Assembly (NCBI GenBank): GCA_963932145.1
Contig: OZ010577.1
Span: forward strand, 14,051,889 to 14,115,888
Direction: 5' to 3'
Length of the DNA: 64,000 nucleotides
From: Acanthosepion lycidas
Lineage: Eukaryota > Mollusca > Cephalopoda > Sepiida > Sepiidae
In this document: positions 14,041-25,200 of the stretch, piece by piece
How positions within the stretch are numbered: the first letter of the stretch is position 1
How the letters are laid out: every line of letters starts with the position of its first letter
Made by a program: the position numbers and the translations under genes
Notes under the pieces: generated by a model
Seen by the model: the letters and a program-made list of their open reading frames with translations, nothing else
Database searches by the model: none
Told to the model about the DNA's origin: nothing

Positions 14041-16826
14041 GCCGTGCGTTCTATTTACCTTTACATTCTTTCATTTAACTTTATGAACAGGCAAGAGCCT
14101 CCTCTAAAACCTGCTTGCAATTATTTTTCATTCAACCTCATACATTGAGCGTAGCATGCAAAGGATACGATTCATATAACAGGGATTTTCTTGAAAAACT
14201 GTGTGGACGCAAAATGGGTGATCGCTGTATGTTTCTCTCCTGCCGTGCGTTCTATTTACCTTTACTTTCTTTCATTTATCTTTATGAACAGGCAAGAGAC
14301 TCCTGTAAAACCTGCTTGCAATTATTTTTCATTCAACCTCATACATTGAGCGTAGCATGCAAAGGATACGATTCATATAACAGGGATTTTCTTGAAAAAC
14401 TGTGTGGACGCAAAATGGGTGATCGCTGTATGTTTCTCTCCTGCCGTGCGTTCTATTTACCTTTACTTTCTTTCATTTATCTTTATGAACAGGCAAGAGA
14501 CTCCTCTAAAACCTGCTTACAATTATTTTTCATTCGAACTCATACATTGAGCGGAGCATGCAAAGGATACGATTCATATAACAGGGATTTCCTTGAAAAA
14601 CTGTGTGGACGCAAAATGGGTGATCGCTGTATGTTTCTCTCCTGCCGTGCGTTCTATTTACATTTACTTTCTTTCATTTATCTTTATGAACAGGCAAGAG
14701 ACTCCTCTAAAACCTGCTTACAATTATTTTTCATTCGAACTCATACATTGAGCGGAGCATGCAAAGGATACGATTCATATAACAGGGATTTCCTTGAAAA
14801 ACTGTGTGGACGCAAAATGGGTGATCGCTGTATGTTTCTCTCCTGCCGTGCGTTCTATTTACATTTACTTTCTTTCATTTATCTTTATGAACAGGCAAGA
14901 GACTCCTCTAAAACCTGCTTACAATTATTTTTCATTCGAACTCATACATTGAGCGGAGCATGCAAAGGATACGATTCATATAACAGGGATTTCCTTGAAA
15001 AACTGTGTGGACGCAAAATGGGTGATCCCTGTATGTTTCTCTCCTGCCGTGCGTTCTATTTACATTTACTTTCTTTCATTTATCTTTATGAACAGGCAAG
15101 AGACTCCTCTAAAACCTGCTTACAATTATTTTTCATTCGAACTCATACATTGAGCGGAGCATGCAAAGGATACGATTCATATAACAGGGATTTCCTTGAA
15201 AAACTGTGTGGACGCAAAATGGGTGATCGCTGTATGTTTCTCTCCTGCCGTGCGTTCTATTTACATTTACTTTCTTTCATTTATCTTTATGAACAGGCAA
15301 GAGACTCCTCTAAAACCTGCTTACAATTATTTTTCATTCAAACTCATACATTGAGAGTAGCATGCAAAGGATACGATTCATATAACAGGGATTTCCTTGA
15401 AAAACTGTGTGGACGCAAAATGGGTGATCGCTGTATGTTTCTCTCCTGCCGTGCGTTCTATTTACATTTACTTTCTTTCATTTATCTTTATGAACAGGCA
15501 AGAGACTCCTGTAAAACCTGCTTGCAATTATTTTTCATTCAACCTCATACATTGAGCGTAGCATGCAAAGGATACGATTCATATAACAGGGATTTCCTTG
15601 AAAAACTGTGTGGACGCAAAATGGGTGATCGCTGTATGTTTCTCTCCTGCCGTGCGTTCTATTTACATTTACTTTCTTTCATTTATCTTTATGAACAGGC
15701 AAGAGACTCCTCTAAAACCTGCTTACAATTATTTTTCATTCGAACTCATACATTGAGCGGAGCATGCAAAGGATACGATTCATATAACAGGGATTTCCTT
15801 GAAAAACTATGTGGACGCAAAATGGGTGATCGCTGTATGTTTCTCTCCTGCCGTGCGTTCAATTTACAATTACTTTCTTTCATTTATCTTTATGAACAAG
15901 CAAGAGACTCCTCTAAAACCTGCTTACAATTATTTTTCATTCAAACTCATACATTGAGCGTAGCATGCAAATGATACGATTCATATAACAGGGATTTCCT
16001 TGAAAAACTGTGTGTACGCAAAATGGGTGATCGATGTATGTTTCTCTCATGCCGTGCGTTCTATTTACATTTGCTTTCTTTCATTTATCTTTATGAACAG
16101 GCAAGAGCCTCCTCTAAAACCTGCTTACAATTATTTTTCATTCAAACTCATACAGTGAGCGGATCATGCAAAGGAGACGATTCATATAACAGGGATTTCC
16201 TTGAAAAACTGTGTGGACGCAAAATGGGTGATCGCTGTATGTTTCTCTCCTGCCGTGCGTTCTATTTACCTTTACTTTCTTTCATTTATCTTTATGAACA
16301 GGCAAGAGACTCCTCTAAAACCTGCTTACAATTATTTTTCATTCAACCTCATACATTGAGCGTAGCATGCAAAGGAGACGATTCATATAACAGGGATTTC
16401 GTTGAGAAACTGTGTTGACGCAAAATGGGTGATCGCTGTATGTTTCTCTCGTGTCGTGCGTTCTATTTACATTTACTTTCTTTCATTTATCTTTATGAAC
16501 AGGCAAGAGACTTCTCTAAAACGTGCTTACAATTATTTTTCATTCAAACTCATACATTGAGCGTAGCATGCAAAGGATACGATTCATATAACAGGGATTT
16601 CCTTGAAAAACTGTGTGGACGCAAAATGGGTGATCGCTGTATGTTTCTCTCCTGCCGTGCGTTCTATTTACCTTTACTTTCTTTCATTTATCTTTATGAA
16701 CAGGCAAGAGACTCCTCTAAAACCTGCTTACAATTATTTTTCATTCAACCTCATACATTGAGCGTAGCATGCAAAGGAGACGATTCATATAACAGGGATT
16801 TCGTTGAGAAACTGTGTTGACGCAAA
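14041..16826 (+). repeat. Run of CGAAC/GGAGC monomers followed by mixed types
   Basis: From about 14.5 to 15.35 kb several consecutive units are nearly identical (CATTCGAAC, ACATTGAGCGGAGC, TTTACATTTAC). One has TGATCCCTG at about 15,025, a variant that recurs at 41,150 and 44,969 in the duplicated copies of this block. Downstream come GTTCAATTTAC (about 15,860), GAACAAGC (15,897), AAATGATACG, TGATCGATG (about 16,032), TCATGCAAAGGAGACG, and a monomer with GATTTCGTTGAGAAACTGTG followed by TTGACG, which puts a TGA in frame at 16,416 and 16,818. The same order occurs at 41.1-42.9 kb and 44.9-46.8 kb. Confidence 0.85.
14692..14892 (+). repeat. Representative 201-bp satellite monomer
   Basis: This is one exact unit, from AGGCAAGAG to the base before the next AGGCAAGAG. 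Variable sites that define classes across the array are, in order: GACTCC/GCCTCC/GTCTCC near the start; ACCTGC/ACGTGC/ACCAGC; CATTCGAAC/CATTCAAAC/CATTCAACC; ACATTGAGC/ACAGTGAGC/ACAGTGAGA; GTAGCATGC/GGAGCATGC; AAAGGATAC/AAATGATAC; TGATCGCTG/TGATCACTG; the tail TTTACATTTAC/TTTACCTTTAC/TTTACAATTAC; and CATTTATC/CATTTAAC. This copy has the CGAAC, GGAGC, TGATCGCTG and TTTACATTTAC states. Read in the open forward frame it encodes 67 residues and then continues into the next copy. Confidence 0.95.
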
Positions 16827-19400
16827 ATGGGTGATCGCTGTATGTTTCTCTCGTGTCGTGCGTTCTATTTACATTTACTTTCTTTCATTTATCTTTATGA
16901 ACAGGCAAGAGCCTCCTCTAAAACGGGCTTACAATTATTTTTCATTCAACCTCATACATTGAGCGTAGCATGCAAAGGATACGATTCATATAACAGGGAT
17001 TTCCTTGAAAAACTGTGTGGACGCAAAATGGGTGATCGCTGTATGTTGCTCTCCTGCCGTGCGTTCTATTTACATTTACTTTCTTTCATTTATCTTTATG
17101 AACAGGCAAGAGACTCCTCTAAAACCTGCTTACAATTATTTTTCATTCAACCTCATACTTTGAGCGTAGCATGCAAAGGATACGATTCATATAACAGGGA
17201 TTTCCTTGAAAAACTGTGTGGACGCAAAATGGGTGATCGCTGTATGTTGCTCTCCTGCCGTGCGTTCTATTTACATTTACTTTCTTTCATTTATCTTTAT
17301 GAACAGGCAAGAGACTCCTCTAAAACATGCTTACAATTATTTTTCATTCAACCTCATACATTGAGCGTAGCATGCAAAGGATACGATTCATATAACAGGG
17401 ATTTCCTTGAAAACCTGTGTGGACGCAAAATGGGTGATCGCTGTATGTTGCTCTCCTGCCGTGCGTTCTATTTACATTTACTTTCTTTCATTTATCTTTA
17501 TGAACAGGCAAGAGACTCCTCTAAAACCTGCTTACAATTATTTTTCATTCAACCTCATACATTGAGCGTAGCATGCAAAGGATACGATTCATATAACAGG
17601 GATTTCCTTGAAAAACTGTGTGGACGCAAAATGGGTGATCGCTGTATGTTGCTCTCCTGCCGTGCGTTCTATTTACATTTACTTTCTTTCATTTATCTTT
17701 ATGAACAGGCAAGAGACTCCTCTAAAACATGCTTACAATTATTTTTCATTCAAACTCATACATTGAGCGTAGCATGCAAAGGATACGATTCATATAACAG
17801 GGATTTCCTTGAAAAACTGTGTGGACGCAAAATGGGTGATCGCTGTATGTTGCTCTCCTGCCGTGCGTTCTATTTACATTTACTTTCTTTCATTTATCTT
17901 TATGAACAGGCAAGAGACTCCTCTAAAACCTGCTTACAATTATTTTTCATTCAATCTCATACATTGAGCGTAGCATGCAAAGGATACGATTCATATAACA
18001 GGGATTTCCTTGAAAAACTGTGTGGACGCAAAATGGGTGATCGCTGTATGTTGCTCTCCTGCCGTGCGTTCTATTTACATTTACTTTCTTTCATTTATCT
18101 TTATGAACAGGCAAGAGACTCCTCTAAAACCTGCTTACAATTATTTTTCATTCAACCTCATACATTGAGCGTAGCATGCAAAGGATACGATTCATATAAC
18201 AGGGATTTCCTTGAAAAACTGTGTGGACGCAAAATGGGTGATCGCTGTATGTTGCTCTCCTGCCGTGCGTTCTATTTACATTTACTTTCTTTCATTTATC
18301 TTTATGAACAGGCAAGAGACTCCTCTAAAACCTGCTTACAATTATTTTTCATTCAAACTCATACATTGAGCGTAGCATGCAAAGGATACGATTCATATAA
18401 CAGGGATTTCCTTGAAAAACTGTGTGGACGCAAAATGGGTGATCGCTGTATGTTGCTCTCCTGCCGTGCGTTCAATTTACATTTACTTTCTTTCATTTAT
18501 CTTTATGAACAGGCAAGAGACTCCTCTAAAACATGCTTACAATTATTTTTCATTCAACCTCATACATTGAGCGTAGCATGCAAAGGATACGATTCATATA
18601 ACAGGGATTTCCTTGAAAAACTGTGTGGACGCAAAATGGGTGATCGCTGTATTTTGCTCTCCTGCCGTGCGTTCTATTTACATTTACTTTCTTTCATTTA
18701 TCTTTATGAACAGGCAAGAGACTCCTCTAAAACCTGCTTACAATTATTTTTCATTCAAACTCATACATTGAGCGTAGCATGCAAAGGATACGATTCATAT
18801 AACAGGGATTTCCTTGAAAAACTGTGTGGACGCAAAATGGGTGATCGCTGTATGTTGCTCTCCTGCCGTGCGTTCTATTTACATTTACTTTCTTTCATTT
18901 ATCTTTATGAACAGGCAAGAGACTCCTCTAAAACATGCTTACAATTATTTTTCATTCAACCTCATACATTGAGCGTAGCATGCAAAGGATACGATTCATA
19001 TAACAGGGATTTCCTTGAAAAACTGTGTGGACGCAAAATGGGTGATCGCTGTATGTTGCTCTCCTGCCGTGCGTTCTATTTACATTTACTTTCTTTCATT
19101 TATCTTTATGAACAGGCAAGAGACTCCTCTAAAACCTGCTTACAATTATTTTTCATTCAACCTCATACATTGAGCGTAGCATGCAAAGGATACGATTCAT
19201 ATAACAGGGATTTCCTTGAAAAACTGTGTGGACGCAAAATGGGTGATCGCTGTATGTTTCTCTCCTGCCGTGCGTTCTATTTACCTTTACTTTCTTTCAT
19301 TTATCTTTATGAACAGGCAAGAGACTCCTCTAAAACCTGCTTACAATTATTTTTCATTCAACCTCATACATTGAGCGTAGCATGCAAAGGATACGATTCA
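16827..19400 (+). repeat. Private expansion of the TTGCTCTCC variant
   Basis: About eleven consecutive monomers from about 17.04 to 19.07 kb carry TGTATGTTGCTCTCC where nearly all others have TTTCTCTCC. The related blocks at 43.37 and 47.19 kb have one such monomer each, so this locus has gained about ten units (2,010 bp) or the others have lost them. Sub-variants inside it, such as ACATGC at 17325, 17727, 18531 and 18933, lie 402 or 804 bp apart. This suggests growth by dimer-sized steps. Single private changes (CATACTTTG at about 17,155; GAAAACCTG at about 17,410; TGTATTTTG at about 18,651) came later. Confidence 0.85.
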
Positions 19401-19718
19401 TATAACAGGGATTTCCTTGAAAAACTGTCTGGACGCAAAATGGGTGATCGCTGTATGTTTCTCTCCTGCCGTGCGTTCTATTTACCTTTACTTTCTTTCA
19501 TTTATCTTTATGAACAGGCAAGAGACTCCTCTAAAACCTGCTTACAATTATTTTTCATTCAAACTCATACATTGAGCGTAGCATGCAAACGATACGATTC
19601 ATATAACAGGGATTTCCTTGAAAAACTCTGTGGACGCAAAATGGGTGATCGCTGTATGTTTCTCTCATGCCGTGCGTTCTATTTACATTTACTTTCTTTC
19701 ATTTATATTTATGAATAG
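16827..19718 (+). other. Long open frame (963 codons) through repeats; not called a gene
   Basis: The frame stays open for about 14.4 satellite units because the unit is 201 bp, an exact number of codons, and its common form has no stop in this frame. The translation is a 67-residue repeat with a hydrophobic, aromatic-rich end. It has no unique N-terminus, and the first ATG is an internal codon found in most copies. The frame ends at GAATAGG, a one-base variant of GAACAGG. I see nothing that marks this stretch as coding rather than as satellite. Confidence 0.3.
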
Positions 19719-21047
19719 GCAAGAGCCTCCTCTAAAACCTGCTTACAGTTATTTTTCATTCGAACTCATACATTGAGCGGAGCATGCAAAGGATACGATT
19801 CATATAACAGGGATTTCCTTGAAAAACTGTGTGGACGCAAAATGGGTGATCGCTGTATGTTTCTCTCATGCCGTGCGTTCTATTTACATTTGCTTTCTTA
19901 CATTTATCTTTATGAACAGGCAAGAGCCTCCTCTAAAACTTGCTTAAAATTATTTTTCATTCGAATCCATACAGTGAGCGGAGCATGCAAAGGATACGAT
20001 TCATATAACAGGGATTTCCTTGAAAAACTGTCTGGACGCAAAATGGGTGATCGCTGTATGTTTCTCTCCTGCCGTGCGTTCTATTTACCTTTACTTTCTT
20101 TCATTTATCTTTATGAACAGGCAAGAGACTCCTCTAAAACCTGCTTACAATTATTTTTCATTCAAACTCATACATTGAGCGTAGCATGCAAAGGATACGA
20201 TTCATATAACAGGGATTTCCTTGAAAAACTGTGTGGACGCAAAATGGGTGATCGCTGTATGTTTCTCTCATGCCGTGCGTTCTATTTACATTTACTTTCT
20301 TTCATTTATCTTTATGAATAGGCAAGAGCCTCCTCTAAAACCTGCTTACAGTTATTTTTCATTCGAACTCATACATTGAGCGGAGCATGCAAAGGATACG
20401 ATTCATATAACAGGGATTTCCTTGAAAAACTGTGTGGACGTAAAATGGGTGATCGCTGTATGTTTCTCTCATGCCGTGCGTTCTATTTACATTTGCTTTC
20501 TTACATTTATCTTTATGAACAGGCAAGTGCCTCCTCTAAAACTTGCTTAAAATTATTTTTCATTCGAATCCATACAGTGAGCGGAGCATGCAAAGGATAC
20601 GGTTCATATAACAGGGATTTCCTTGAAAAACTGTGTGGACGCAAAATGGGTGATCGCTGTATGTTTCTCTCCTGCCGTGCGTTCTATTTACATTTACTTT
20701 CTTTCATTTAACTTTATGAACAGGCAAGGGCCTCCTCTAAAACCTGCTCACAATTATTTTTCATTCGAACTCATACAGTGAGCGTAGCATGCAATTGATA
20801 CGATTCATATAACAGGGATTACCTTGAAAAACTGTGTGGACGCAAAATGGCTGTTCGCTGTATGTTTCTCTCCTTTCGTGCGTTCTGTTTACAATTAATT
20901 TCTTTTATTTAACTTTCTATACAGGCAAGAGCATCCTCTACAACCTGCTTGCAATTATTTTTCATTCGAACTCATACAGTGAGCGTAGCATGCAAAGGAT
21001 ACGACACATACAACAGGGATTACCTTGAATAACTGTGTGGACGCAAA
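19401..21047 (+). repeat. Mixed monomers, block shared with 47.3-49.0 kb
   Basis: The order of variants is CTGTCTGGACGC, AAACGATACG with CTCTGTGG, CATTTATATTTATGAATAGG, TTGCTTTCTTACATTT with CTTGCTTAAAATT and CGAATCCATACAGT, then the sequence leading to the divergent pair at 20,722. It is repeated 27,933 bp downstream from about 47.33 kb. Differences between the copies include GACGTAAAATGG (20,440), CAAGTGCC (20,526) and GGATACGGTTC (about 20,600) here, against the usual bases there. GAATAGG gives in-frame stops at about 19,716 and 20,319. Confidence 0.85.
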
Positions 21048-21123
21048 ATGGGTGATCGCTGTATGTTTCTCTCCTGCCGTGCGTTCTATTTACCTTTACT
21101 TTCTTTCATTTATCTTTATGAAC
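20722..21123 (+). repeat. Divergent monomer pair (islet of older-type repeats), copy 1
   Basis: Two units differ strongly from their neighbours. The first has GCATGCAATTGATACG, GGATTACC, ATGGCTGTTCGC, TCCTTTCGTGC, GTTCTGTTTAC and TTTTATTTAACTTTCTATACAGG. The second opens with GCATCCTCTACAACCTGCTTGC, GACACATACAACAGG and CTTGAATAACTG, then returns to the common type. CATTCGAAC, ACAGTGAGCGTAGC and TTTAAC match the monomers at the right edge of the window. I therefore infer that these are less homogenised, older-type units. Related copies lie at 23,736, 48,655, 52,674 and 54,885. Confidence 0.85.
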
Positions 21124-24100
21124 AGGCAAGGGCCTCCTCTAAAACCGGCTTACAATTATTTTTCATTCAAACTCATACAGTGAGCGTAGCATGCAAAGGA
21201 TACTATTCATATAACAGGGATTTTCTTGAAAAACTGTGTGGACGCAAAATGGGTGATCGCTGTATGTTTCTCTCCTGCCGTGCGTTCTATTTACCTTTAC
21301 TTTCTTTCATTTATCTTTATGAACAGGCAAGAGACTCCTCTAAAACCTGCTTGCAATTATTTTTCATTCAACCTCATACATTGAGCGTAGCATGCAAAGG
21401 ATACGATTCATATAACAGGGATTTCCTTGAAAAACTGTGTGGACGCAAAATGGGTGATCGCTGGCTGTTTCTCTCCTGCCGTGCGTTCTATTTACATTTA
21501 CTTTCTTTCATTTATCTTTATGAACAGGCAAGAGACTCCTCTAAAACCAGCTTACAATTATTTTTCATTCAAACTCATACATTGAGCGTAGCATGCAAAG
21601 GATACGATTCATATAACAGGGATTTCCTTGAAAAACTGTGTGGACGCAAAATGGGTGATCACTGTATGTTTCTCTCCTGCCGTGCGTTCTATTTACAATT
21701 ACTTTCTTTCATTTATCTTCATGAACAGGCAAGAGACATCTCTAAAACGTGCTTACAATTATTTTTCATTCAAACTCATACAGTGAGAGTAGCATGCAAA
21801 GGATACGATTCATATAACAGGGATTTCCTTGAAAAACTGTGTGGACGCAAAATGGGTTATCGCTGTATGTTTCTCTCCTGCCGTGCATTCTATTTACATT
21901 TACTTTCTTTCATTTATCTTTATAAACAGGCAAGAGCCTCCTCTAAAACCTGCTTACAATTATTTTTCATTCAACCTCATACATTGAGCGTAGCATGCAA
22001 AGGATACGATTCATATAACAGGGATTTCCTTGAGAAACTGTGTGGACGCAAAATGTGTGATCGCTGTATGTTTCTCTCCTGCCGTGCGTTCTATTTACAT
22101 TTACTTTTTTCATTTATCTTTATGAACAGGCAAGAGACTCCTCTAAAACCTGCTTACAATTATTTTTCATTCAAACTCATACATTGAGCGTAGCATGCAA
22201 ATGATACGGTTCATATAACAGGGATTTCCTTGAAAAACTCTGTGGACGCAAAATGGGTGATCGCTGTATGTTTCTCTCATGCCGTGCGTTCTATTTACAT
22301 TTACTTTCTTTCATTTATATTTATGAATAGGCAAGAGCCTCCTCTAAAACCTGCTTACAGTTATTTTTCATTCGAACTCATACATTGAGCGGAGCATGCA
22401 AAGGATACGATTCATATAACAGGGATTTCCTTGAAAAACTGTGTGGACGCAAAATGGGTTATCGCTGTATGTTTCTCTCCTGCCGTGCATTCTATTTACA
22501 TTTACTTTCTTTCATTTATCTTTATAAACAGGCAAGAGCCTCCTCTAAAACCTGCTTACAATTATTTTTCATTCAACCTCATACATTGAGCGTAGCATGC
22601 AAAGGATACGATTCATATAACAGGGATTTCCTTGAGAAACTGTGTGGACGCAAAATGTGTGATCGCTGTATGTTTCTCTCCTGCCGTGCGTTCTATTTAC
22701 ATTTACTTTCTTTCATTTATCTTTATGAACAGGCAAGAGACTCCTCTAAAACCAGCTTACAATTATTTTTCATTCAAACTCATACATTGAGCGTAGCATG
22801 CAAATGATACGGTTCATATAACAGGGATTTCCTTGAAAAACTCTGTGGACGCAAAATGGGTGATCGCTGTATGTTTCTCTCATGCCGTGCGTTCTATTTA
22901 CATTTACTTTCTTTCATTTATATTTATGAATAGGCAAGAGCCTCCTCTAAAACCTGCTTACAGTTATTTTTCATTCGAACTCATACATTGAGCGGAGCAT
23001 GCAAAGGATACGATTCATATAACAGGGATTTCCTTGAAAAACTGTGTGGACGCAAAATGGGTGATCGCTGTATGTTTCTCTCATGCCGTGCGTTCTATTT
23101 ACATTTGCTTTCTTACATTTATCTTTATGAACAGGCAAGAGCCTCCTCTAAAACTTGCTTAAAATTATTTTTCATTCGAATCCATACAGTGAGCGGAGCA
23201 TGCAAAGGATACGATTCATATAACAGGGATTTCCTTGTAAAACTGTCTGGACGCAAAATGGGTGATCGCTGTATGTTTCTCTCCTGCCGTGCGTTCTATT
23301 TACCTTTACTTTCTTTCATTTATCTTTATGAACAGGCAAGAGACTCCTCTAAAACCTGCTTACAATTATTTTTCATTCAAACTCATACATTGAGCGTAGC
23401 ATGCAAAGGATACGATTCATATAACAGGGATTTCCTTGAAAAACTGTGTGGACGCAAAATGGGTGATCGCTGTATGTTTCTCTCATGCCGTGCGTTCTAT
23501 TTACATTTACTTTCTTTCATTTATCTTTATGAATAGGCAAGAGCCTCCTCTAAAACCTGCTTACAGTTATTTTTCATTCGAACTCATACATTGAGCGAAG
23601 CATGCAAAGGATACGATTCATATAACAGGGATTTCCTTGAAAAACTGTGTGGACGCAAAATGGGTGATCGCTGTATGTTTCTCTCATGCCGTGCGTTCTA
23701 TTTACATTTGCTTTCTTACATTTATCTTTATGAACAGGCAAGAGCCTCCTCTAAAACTTGCTTAAAATTATTTTTCATTCGAATCCATACAGTGAGCGGA
23801 GCATGCAATTGATACGATTCATATAACAGGGATTACCTTGAAAAACTGTGTGGACGCAAAATGGGTGATCGCTGTATGTTTCTCTCCTTTCGTGCGTTCT
23901 ATTTACAATTAATTTCTTTTATTTAACTTTCTATACAGGCAAGAGCATCCTCTACAACCTGCTTGCAATTATTTTTCATTCGAACTCATACAGTGAGCGT
24001 AGCATGCAAAGGATACGACACATACAACAGGGATTACCTTGAATAACTGTGTGGACGCAAAATGGGTGATCGCTGTATGTTTCTCTCCTGCCGTGCGTTC

Positions 24101-25200
24101 TATTTACCTTTACTTTCTTTCATTTATCTTTATGAACAGGCAAGAGACTCCTCTAAAACCTGCTTGCAATTATTTTTCATTCAACCTCATACATTGAGCG
24201 TAGCATGCAAAGGATACGATTCATATAACAGGGATTTCCTTGAAAAACTGTGTGGACGCAAAATGGGTGATCGCTGGCTGTTTCTCTCCTGCCGTGCGTT
24301 CTATTTACATTTACTTTCTTTCATTTATCTTTATGAACAGGCAAGAGACTCCTCTAAAACCAGCTTACAATTATTTTTCATTCAAACTCATACATTGAGC
24401 GTAGCATGCAAAGGATACGATTCATATAACAGGGATTTCCTTGAAAAACTGTGTGGACGCAAAATGGGTGATCACTGTATGTTTCTCTCCTGCCGTGCGT
24501 TCTATTTACAATTACTTTCTTTCATTTATCTTCATGAACAGGCAAGAGACATCTCTAAAACGTGCTTACAATTATTTTTCATTCAAACTCATACAGTGAG
24601 AGTAGCATGCAAAGGATACGATTCATATAACAGGGATTTCCTTGAAAAACTGTGTGGACGCAAAATGGGTTATGGCTGTATGTTTCTCTCCTGCCGTGCG
24701 TTCTATTTACATTTACTTTCTTTCATTTATCTTTATGAACAGGCAAGAGCCTCCTCTAAAACCTGCTTACAATTATTTTTCATTCAACCTCATACATTGA
24801 GCGTAGCATGCAAAGGATACGATTCATATAACAGGGATTTCCTTGAGAAACTGTGTGGACGCAAAATGTGTGATCGCTGTATGTTTCTCTCCTGCCGTGC
24901 GTTCTATTTACATTTACTTTCTTTCATTTATCTTTATGAACAGGCAAGAGCCTCCTCTAAAACCTGCTTACAATTATTTTTCATTCAACCTCATACATTG
25001 AGCGTAGCATGCAAAGGATACGATTCATATAACAGGGATTTCCTTGAGAAACTGTGTGGACGCAAAATGTGTGATCGCTGTATGTTTCTCTCCTGCCGTG
25101 CGTTCTGTTTACATTTACTTTTTTCATTTATCTTTATGAACAGGCAAGAGACTCCTCTAAAACCTGCTTACAATTATTTTTCATTCAAACTCATACATTG
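21048..25200 (+). repeat. Mixed modules with TGGCTGTTT and TTCATGAACAGG markers
   Basis: Two versions of one module are present. Each has, in order, TGATCGCTGGCTG (21463 and 24276), ACCAGC, a TGATCACTG unit with TTTACAATTAC and ATCTTCATGAACAGG, GACATCTCT, ACAGTGAGAGTAGC, ATGGGTTATCGC or ATGGGTTATGGC, and ATGTGTGATCGC. Both end in the 200-bp variant TTACTTTTTTCATTT (about 22,105 and 25,115). The versions are 2,813 bp apart, 14 x 201 - 1. Between them lie repeats of the 19.7-20.6 kb material. The module recurs at 33.3 and 49.4 kb. Confidence 0.85.
23736..24137 (+). repeat. Divergent monomer pair, copy 2 (chimeric)
   Basis: The second half matches the pair at 20,722, with TCCTTTCGTGC at 23885 and 20871, 3,014 bp or 15 x 201 - 1 apart. 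Its first part is instead the common CTTGCTTAAAATT / CGAATCCATACAGT type, joined before GCATGCAATTGATACG. It also has ATGGGTGATCGC where the others have ATGGCTGTTCGC. This unit looks like the product of an exchange between a common monomer and the divergent islet. Confidence 0.8.

Noticed and set aside
14700-14790. Possible RNA polymerase III boxes (CATTCGAACTC as B box, TAGCATGCAAAGG as A box)
   Set aside because: Each matches only partly, and the order is reversed with the wrong spacing for an internal promoter. No tRNA-like fold is apparent.
16390-16416. TTTCGTTGAGAAAC as a CENP-B box
   Set aside because: It starts like the box (TTCGTTG), but the essential A and CGGG positions do not match without a gap. 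It is found only in the few units that carry the TTGACG stop, at about 16.4, 16.8, 42.5, 42.9, 46.3 and 46.7 kb.
20834-21028. Short frames beginning ATGTGGACGCAA-like in the divergent pairs as small genes
   Set aside because: The same frame is repeated unchanged at each copy of the divergent pair and is simply a shifted reading of two satellite units.
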